Below, piece by piece: positions 58,662-64,000 of a stretch of 64,000 nt of DNA. The notes below the pieces were generated by a model that had not been told where the DNA came from, did no database searches, and was given only the letters and a program-made list of their open reading frames with translations. The DNA comes from a virus: positions 1 through 64,000 of IMG/VR virus record IMGVR_UViG_3300033153_006744. One strand, written 5' to 3'. Position 1 is the stretch's first letter. Each line of letters opens with the position of its first letter. The position numbers and the translations under genes are program-made.

Positions 58662-59414
58662 TTAACCCTTATATTCGTCGCCTAAAATTTGCGGTAAATG
58701 ATCACCAATACTCATTGTTCCCGTCATAATAAATCCTTCACTTTCTTTTTTTGCAACTACATTTTTTTTATCAACAGGAGCTGCGTTATCAGCTTTGCTT
58801 AATGCTGAAGGATTAGATTTTGTTAAATCAATTTTCTTGCTTAATTCTTCATTTTGTTTAGTTAAAGCTTCAATTTTTTCTTTTAATTCTGCTTTTTCTT
58901 TGTCTTCTTCCGTCTTTACAACAGGAGCAACCGTTTTTTCGTCTTTTTCTTTCAATTCGTCAAAGTTTTTAAGTAACCCGTCAATCTTTTCATTCATCAT
59001 TTTAAATGCTACTTCAGGGTCAAAAGCTTTAGGTTCAGTTTCTGCTTTTACTGCAACATCAGCCTTAGGTTTATCTAATGCACCTTCTAGCTCTTTAATC
59101 ATGCCATGTACAGCATCAACAGCGTTCTCTTTTTTGTCATCTATAACTTTCTCAATGTTTGCTTTTGTTAAAACTTCTTTTGCAAGACCTAGTGCTTGTG
59201 CAAATTCAATTTCAGTTCCTTTATTTTCTTTAAAGTCTTTAAAGGCTTTTTGCAACGCTTTCGCTGCATTATCTAACATGTTTTCAAAAAAACTATCTTT
59301 GGGCTCAGTTCCTTTGTCACCTTTTACAAGTGCAAAATTTTCTCCATTAGCTCCTTTATCTACAAAAGAAACTTCAAGACCCAACAATTTCATTAACTCT
59401 TTAAAGTTTTCCAT
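58662..59414 (-). CDS. Scaffold-like protein with XkdF-style N-terminus
   Basis: 250 aa. The first 30 residues (LEVSFVDKGANGENFALVKGD) carry the VSxVDKGAN motif that normally ends XkdF-type proteases, so this gene may have arisen by splitting such a fusion. The rest is Lys/Glu/Ala-rich helical and coiled (about 150-210) as in scaffolding proteins. Last residues (TMSIGDHLPQIL) may bind the capsid protein. AGGAG site. Confidence 0.75.
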   Translation of the reverse strand: MENFKELMKLLGLEVSFVDKGANGENFALVKGDKGTEPKDSFFENMLDNAAKALQKAFKDFKENKGTEIEFAQALGLAKEVLTKANIEKVIDDKKENAVDAVHGMIKELEGALDKPKADVAVKAETEPKAFDPEVAFKMMNEKIDGLLKNFDELKEKDEKTVAPVVKTEEDKEKAELKEKIEALTKQNEELSKKIDLTKSNPSALSKADNAAPVDKKNVVAKKESEGFIMTGTMSIGDHLPQILGDEYKG

Positions 59415-59423
59415 TTCTTACTC

Positions 59424-61400
59424 CTACTTTATATATTTTATTCCACCGATAGAATACGAGTTTATCCTACCTTCCATTATACCAGCAATTATTTTTTTGT
59501 CAAACAATTTAGTGACTAATACCCAATCACCCTTTTTTATTTTATAATTTGATCCTGGATATGTAAAATTTGTTTGCGCTATATAACTTTGCAAAACACC
59601 AACCTGTTTTTGTTTGTCTAAAACTTTTGTATGTTGCAATGCCATGTGGGCATAATTCATTAACCAGTTTTCAGCGGTCTCTTTTACAACTTCTGGACTA
59701 TATTTTTCACCTTGTTTGTCTACTACGCTTGGTCTTAAAACAACGCCAGCAACAGTTAGTTCTCCATTATCTCCAATAGCCTTACTCATTACATCTATAT
59801 TAATCTTTCCGTCTGATTTCGATGAGGTTAGTTTCCATAAATTATAAGCTGTTCTATTTAATTCATAATCATAATCGAATGCTTTTATTAAATAGCCAAC
59901 CTTATCATTTTCGTTTTCTTCTTCAAAATCAGAAAAGCAATCAACATTATAGCTTATTATCTTAAAATCATCTTCTTTAACATCCTGATCAAAAGATTTT
60001 GACAATATTTCTGTCCATATATTGCTTTCTATCTTGTCACCTATAATCCCCTTGAACATTTTTCTTTGTTGTAAATATAAATCATCTCCATCTTTTTCAA
60101 AGACTTCAAATGCTGTTAGGTTGTTATTTTGATAAATTAAAGCAAAGTCTTTTTTGAATGGAGTATTTTTTAATTGTAACTGAGCCTTTATCAGCAAGCC
60201 AGTAACATTAGAACTTCCAGTTATGTCAATTTCTTTGTTTTCTTGAAACTGAAACATGCCATTTTCATTAATTATTAAATTATTAAAATCAAGTCCAACT
60301 GTTTTTAAATTAGCTTTTAATTTATTCTTTAACTCTAATCTCTTTGTATCATCTTCTATTGTCCAATATATGTATTCAGACGGAACTCTATCTTCAACTA
60401 CTTTAGGCAACCCAGAAAAACCAAAAGGAGTAACTATGTCATCTTTAGTTAAAACATAAGGCTTTAGATTATTGCTAGTTTTTGAAACCCATTCACCTTT
60501 TTCATTTATTCTAAAAAACAATCTACCATTTAAATCTTTTCCTTCAGCGAAATATTCAACATAATCATTTGATTTATATCCACATTCTACAGTGCATGCA
60601 CCAGCAACAACAGCTTTTTCAAACTGATTAGATTCTCTTCTATAGTTGTTAGTTGTATCGTTGAAAGGTAATGATCTAACTCCATTTTGAAGAGGCTTAA
60701 ACCACTTGTTCCCTTCTTCACTAAAATTTTCAGCTATATAAGGCATGTCTACATTGTTCTTGGGAATGCTATTAGGCTTATTGTATAAGTACCAACTAGC
60801 AACATTGGCATCATCTTTTACATTAGGTAAGATATAATTAAGTAAAGTCTTGTATTCTTCTGGTGTGCCTATAACTTGTAATAAGCCATCTAATTTACCT
60901 TTGAAATAAACTTCAACTGAATTACTGTCTAATGTTGCCTTGCTCATTATATCTCGCTGGAAATCATCCCATTTTTTAGGAGCTATAATTTGCGTATCAT
61001 CCATTAACGACATTCTAATTCCATCTAAAATCATTATGCTATTTTCAAGTACATTCATGTTAAAATCATATTCGTTTAATTCACCATTCTTGTTAGCTAA
61101 AAAATCAACAATATAAGCTAATTTTTCAAGATAAAATTGCTTTTGCTCAGCTATAGATAATGAATAAAACTTAACATCCCTATCATTATCTGATAAAATA
61201 AAACTTTCTTCACAATCATCAGGCCTAACTATTAAGTTGTTATATAAATATCTAAGGGTGTCATCTGCTCTCAAGATAAGTATCTTTATGAAAGCCAACT
61301 TTTCACTTTGAGAATTGTTGTTTATCCAGTTCTCAATTAAAAATTCCTCTAAACCATAAATTGCGTATAGTTGCGTAATATACTTTCTTAATGTTTCCAT
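59424..61400 (-). CDS. Prohead protease (XkdF/S78-like) fused to long N-terminal region
   Basis: 658 aa. The C-terminal about 115 residues match XkdF-type prohead protease: AGVVLRPSVVDKQGEKYSPEVV, H585/H590 in HMALQHTK, and RINSYSIGG with S648/S650 as nucleophile candidates. The first 540 residues are alpha/beta without clear match (LKPYVLTKDDIVTPFGFSGLPKV). Stand-alone XkdF proteins are about 300 aa, so the N-terminal extension is unusual. It lies between Mu F-like protein and scaffold, the normal place. Confidence 0.7.
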   Translation of the reverse strand: METLRKYITQLYAIYGLEEFLIENWINNNSQSEKLAFIKILILRADDTLRYLYNNLIVRPDDCEESFILSDNDRDVKFYSLSIAEQKQFYLEKLAYIVDFLANKNGELNEYDFNMNVLENSIMILDGIRMSLMDDTQIIAPKKWDDFQRDIMSKATLDSNSVEVYFKGKLDGLLQVIGTPEEYKTLLNYILPNVKDDANVASWYLYNKPNSIPKNNVDMPYIAENFSEEGNKWFKPLQNGVRSLPFNDTTNNYRRESNQFEKAVVAGACTVECGYKSNDYVEYFAEGKDLNGRLFFRINEKGEWVSKTSNNLKPYVLTKDDIVTPFGFSGLPKVVEDRVPSEYIYWTIEDDTKRLELKNKLKANLKTVGLDFNNLIINENGMFQFQENKEIDITGSSNVTGLLIKAQLQLKNTPFKKDFALIYQNNNLTAFEVFEKDGDDLYLQQRKMFKGIIGDKIESNIWTEILSKSFDQDVKEDDFKIISYNVDCFSDFEEENENDKVGYLIKAFDYDYELNRTAYNLWKLTSSKSDGKINIDVMSKAIGDNGELTVAGVVLRPSVVDKQGEKYSPEVVKETAENWLMNYAHMALQHTKVLDKQKQVGVLQSYIAQTNFTYPGSNYKIKKGDWVLVTKLFDKKIIAGIMEGRINSYSIGGIKYIK

Positions 61401-61408
61401 TTTAACTC

Positions 61409-62365
61409 CTATAAGACTGGCAATAATGTTGATCTACATCTATGATGAGCAGGTGGCAAATTAAGTCCATAACTTTCAATCATGCTCATATTTACACCTG
61501 TTTTGCTATTACCTATGTTAATTGTATTGTTATTTACTTTAACCTTGAAATTAATTGATTTATCTCTGGCTGCAGTTTGTCTAACAAAAGGGCTTTTCTC
61601 AAGCAATTCTTCACCTGTCATGCCCATTTCTTCATCTATTCTGTTAACTCCAGCAGCTACACTAAACCTTCTGCCATTCATGAATTGACAATAATTTGTT
61701 GTTGCCTCATCTAAAACGGATGTATATTCATAAAATTCAACTCCAGCTTGACCATAAGTCATTATTTCTGAATAATTTTGAGACTTTGCAACCGCATTTG
61801 AAGCTACAACTTCAAAGTATTTCTTTTGATTTTTAGAGTAACTTCCTGTTATTTCCTTTTCTAATGCCCTTCTAATCGTGTTTATACCTAAGCCCTTATC
61901 AAGTCCTTTTTGTATAATCTTCTGTGCTTTACTGGACATGCTTTTGTTTATAGTTCCCATGTTGTCTTTTATAAAGAAAGATGATGTGCTTGATATATGC
62001 TTAACAACATTTTGGTCTTTTTGATCCCAGCTTGTTTTAGTGTTTAATAATTTAGCTGTTATTGTTTTGTTTCTTTTAAATAACGCTTGGGAAAAAGAAT
62101 GTATAATATTAAAAGACATGTTCTCTATTTTTGTATTGTTTTCTTCTGTAGATCTATTAAATAAAGTTTCAAAAGAATTCATTATGGCAGTTAGTTGTCC
62201 AGTAGTCATTTTAGTGTAATTATATCTTTTCAGCTCCCTTATTATATCTTTTTCATTTTGTGTTGTAAGCACACGTGTATTTCTCATTATTTTATTAGTC
62301 AGTCTTCTGTATAAAATATCGTAAGTTTGTTTGATGTATAGTCTATTCTTTTTCTCTATTGACAT
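61409..62365 (-). CDS. Mu F-like minor head protein
   Basis: 318 aa. The C-terminal domain carries YTSVLDEATTNYCQFMNGRRFSV and PPAHHRCRSTLLPV, the DE-T-C ... P-HP-CR marks of the Mu F family; N-terminal half helical. Overlaps the portal gene by 23 bases. Minor capsid protein injected with or placed near the portal. Confidence 0.85.
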   Translation of the reverse strand: MSIEKKNRLYIKQTYDILYRRLTNKIMRNTRVLTTQNEKDIIRELKRYNYTKMTTGQLTAIMNSFETLFNRSTEENNTKIENMSFNIIHSFSQALFKRNKTITAKLLNTKTSWDQKDQNVVKHISSTSSFFIKDNMGTINKSMSSKAQKIIQKGLDKGLGINTIRRALEKEITGSYSKNQKKYFEVVASNAVAKSQNYSEIMTYGQAGVEFYEYTSVLDEATTNYCQFMNGRRFSVAAGVNRIDEEMGMTGEELLEKSPFVRQTAARDKSINFKVKVNNNTINIGNSKTGVNMSMIESYGLNLPPAHHRCRSTLLPVL

Positions 62366-63908
62366 TGTTTACCAGTTCATTTATTTGTTCTATTTCTTTA
62401 ATATCTAATTCATTCATTTTTTCAGTAGGCAATAACCCAAGTTGAGCATATTTAGCACTAATCCAGCCCCACAAATCATTAACCTCATCAAGAGGCACCT
62501 TAAAGTATTCACTTAATTCTGCTCTAGCTTCATTAGGTGTAATAGCTCCTGAGTCTAATAGTTTAACTATTTCTTCTATAAATGCACTATCTCTCAATCT
62601 AACACCAAGAAGATAAAAATTAACCATTGTAGTGCCTATTACAGTATCTAAAAACCATGTCATGGTTACATTGAAATCATTTCGCTCTGGCTTAAATACT
62701 TGATTTTCTGCTGTTTCCAGAGCTGCATATGCAGTAGCTCTATTTATTCCATCCGTATCACCTGTAAAGAGCTTAGATAATCTAAAGCAAGACCTAATGC
62801 TTTCTTTTATATTTTTAAGAGCTTTGACAAAATAGTCATCTCTTTTAACTTGAAGTGGATTTATATCAATCTTCACGCCTTTTCCATCACTTCCACCGCT
62901 TGTCTTGCTTTCCGTAATAATTGGTTCTTTTCCTTTTATAGATCCTGTCCTGAGTCTTTTGAAAAACTTCTTAAATTCATTTTTAGAATCTTTTGTTAAA
63001 GAACCACCAGATAAATTAATCCAATAGTTAGGCATTTTGTTTGTTTGTAAGTCTTCTAAATCACCATTAGCATGATATATATATGTTAATGATTCTGTTA
63101 TGGCTGGCTCATAGCGAGGTACACCATATTCAGTATCATCTATGCTCTCTAATTTAAAATGTAATATTTCAGTTGCAAGTAAATCTTCATCTTTTATCTT
63201 TTCTGACTCTATAGCTTTATTGTAATCCTCTTCAGTTTCATATATGTCACCAGTTTTTTGCATGATATATCTAGGATCACCAAATTCTTTATAGAAAATA
63301 TTATATTTTATATCTTTAAATACATTAAAGTTCTGCAAGTCATCAACTGTTTTAGTTTCATCTATCCCAGAGTTTATTGTTTTCTCTGTTTTTATATATT
63401 CAACGTTTGGTTGTATTCTAATGTTAACAGATTTAAGACATGTTATTTTATACACTTGTTTAGCGTCATTTTTCCAAATATCCCAATAACCATTACCAAA
63501 GGATTCTTTCTGCTTAAATGTCTCCTTCAATAGACCCTGAAAGCCATCTTTATCCGTAACCCTTTTTAAAAACAGCTCTACTTCTAGCTTGTCTTTCTCT
63601 CTCTTTAACTCTAAATCTTTTTTTATTATCAAATATTCTTTGTCTGTTAATACTTTGCCAGTTTCAGCGTGATATTGTAAGCTAATTAATTTCTTAGTTG
63701 ATTCGCTTTCTAGCTTATATCTATCATTTAATTCATAACCTTGTTGAGCTATATTTGAAACATAAGCATTTATATTGCCCCTAACCTCAGAATTAGATCT
63801 ACAAATTAAGGATAATAAATGTAATGGATAAGGAGGGTTTTGCAATAATTCACCTTCATTTTTGCCATTCAGAGCATAAGTCTTTCCAGTTTGCAAAGTA
63901 TCAGGCAT
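62343..63908 (-). CDS. Portal protein
   Basis: 521 aa. VRGNINAYVSNIAQQGYELNDR, FGNGYWDIWKND and VPRYEPAITESLTYIYHANGDLEDLQTN, then FNVTMTWFLDTVIG and LGLLPTEKMNELDIKEI fit PBSX/SPO1-type portals of myoviruses. It forms the dodecameric channel for packaging. GGAGG site. Upstream partial gene ends one base before it. Confidence 0.85.
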   Translation of the reverse strand: MPDTLQTGKTYALNGKNEGELLQNPPYPLHLLSLICRSNSEVRGNINAYVSNIAQQGYELNDRYKLESESTKKLISLQYHAETGKVLTDKEYLIIKKDLELKREKDKLEVELFLKRVTDKDGFQGLLKETFKQKESFGNGYWDIWKNDAKQVYKITCLKSVNIRIQPNVEYIKTEKTINSGIDETKTVDDLQNFNVFKDIKYNIFYKEFGDPRYIMQKTGDIYETEEDYNKAIESEKIKDEDLLATEILHFKLESIDDTEYGVPRYEPAITESLTYIYHANGDLEDLQTNKMPNYWINLSGGSLTKDSKNEFKKFFKRLRTGSIKGKEPIITESKTSGGSDGKGVKIDINPLQVKRDDYFVKALKNIKESIRSCFRLSKLFTGDTDGINRATAYAALETAENQVFKPERNDFNVTMTWFLDTVIGTTMVNFYLLGVRLRDSAFIEEIVKLLDSGAITPNEARAELSEYFKVPLDEVNDLWGWISAKYAQLGLLPTEKMNELDIKEIEQINELVNNVNREKE

Positions 63909-63909
63909 T

Positions 63910-64000
63910 CTAACCTCCTATAGTTTTTTCGTAATCTTCTAAAAGTTCATTAGGAGTCATTTTATCTACAACCCTTTTTATCATATTGTTGTTTTCTATT
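63910..64000 (-). CDS. Partial gene upstream of portal, C-terminus only
   Basis: Twenty-nine codons are visible, ending DYEKTIGG, with MIKRVVDKMTPNELLEDY before. The terminase large subunit or a small helix-turn-helix protein would be expected here in such head clusters; the visible part does not decide. Stop overlaps the ribosome site of the portal gene. Confidence 0.5.
   Translation of the reverse strand, partial: IENNNMIKRVVDKMTPNELLEDYEKTIGG

Noticed and set aside
58795-59547. 250-aa plus-strand frame opposite the scaffold gene
   Set aside because: Ser/Phe-rich antisense of a Lys/Glu-rich gene; no ribosome site, and every neighbour is on the minus strand.
1-64000. tRNA genes, integrase or attachment sites, insertion sequences
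   Set aside because: None recognised on either strand by reading; no transposase or integrase-like product among the frames.

Overview
The window looks like about 64 kb of one tailed-phage genome (or a complete prophage-like segment of it). Every credible gene lies on the minus strand, so transcription runs from base 64000 towards base 1. The DNA is visibly AT-rich. Most genes follow a strong Shine-Dalgarno (AAGGAG or GGAGG), and neighbouring genes often overlap by 4 bases. A contractile-tail sheath and tube, a P2-type baseplate set (spike, hub, LysM-like, gp25-like, gpJ-like, gpI-like) and a long tape measure identify a myovirus. A small protein with a lipobox, and another with a signal peptide and membrane helices, hint at a host with an outer membrane. 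The host genus cannot be fixed from the sequence. No integrase, polymerase, terminase, tRNA or CRISPR array is visible; the terminase presumably lies beyond base 64000.

Layout, in transcription order. (1) 64000-55692: head genes (portal, Mu F-like protein, XkdF-type protease fusion, scaffold-like protein, major capsid, connectors). (2) 55613-49406: an accessory island inside the morphogenesis operon. It has its own consensus sigma70 promoter and encodes a Csf2 (Cas7-like), a CysH-like PAPS-reductase-family protein, an IbrA-like (DUF3440) second PAPS-reductase-family protein, an IbrB-like ParB-domain protein, Csf3 (Cas5-like) and Csf1 (zinc-finger large subunit), flanked by two unknown small proteins. 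This is a type IV-B-like CRISPR-Cas module on a phage, without array, Cas6, DinG or adaptation genes, and with cysH-ibrA-ibrB embedded between csf2 and csf3. (3) 49391-35994: membrane/lysis candidate, tail completion, terminator-like protein, sheath, tube, frameshifted tail chaperone, then a block of five fibre-like genes placed unusually between chaperone and tape measure. (4) 35889-20743: tape measure, baseplate, fibre and lipoprotein. (5) 20566-1: about 45 mostly small early or accessory genes. These include a stand-alone copy of the tail-fibre tip, a DnaA-like AAA+ initiator beside a 490-bp AT-rich non-coding stretch (probable replication origin), ERF recombinase, a Cas4/AddB-type nuclease, a RuvC-like resolvase, a Rha/KilAC antirepressor and a multi-HTH protein ending in a sigma region 4.2-like motif.

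Regulation. Nine TTGACA-like/17 bp/TATAAT-like promoters were found on the minus strand. Six of them are followed, right at the predicted 5' end of the RNA, by an almost identical small hairpin (7-8 bp stem, five-base loop AARGG). Five of the six lie in the early/accessory region; the sixth drives the Csf island, which suggests that the island is expressed with early genes and not with the surrounding virion genes. A second promoter type (TTGCTT or TTTACT, 17 bp, CATAAT or TATATA) precedes the tape measure and two other late-region genes. Two −1 frameshift situations are visible: the tail chaperone (GTTAAAA) and a hypothetical early gene (run of eight A).
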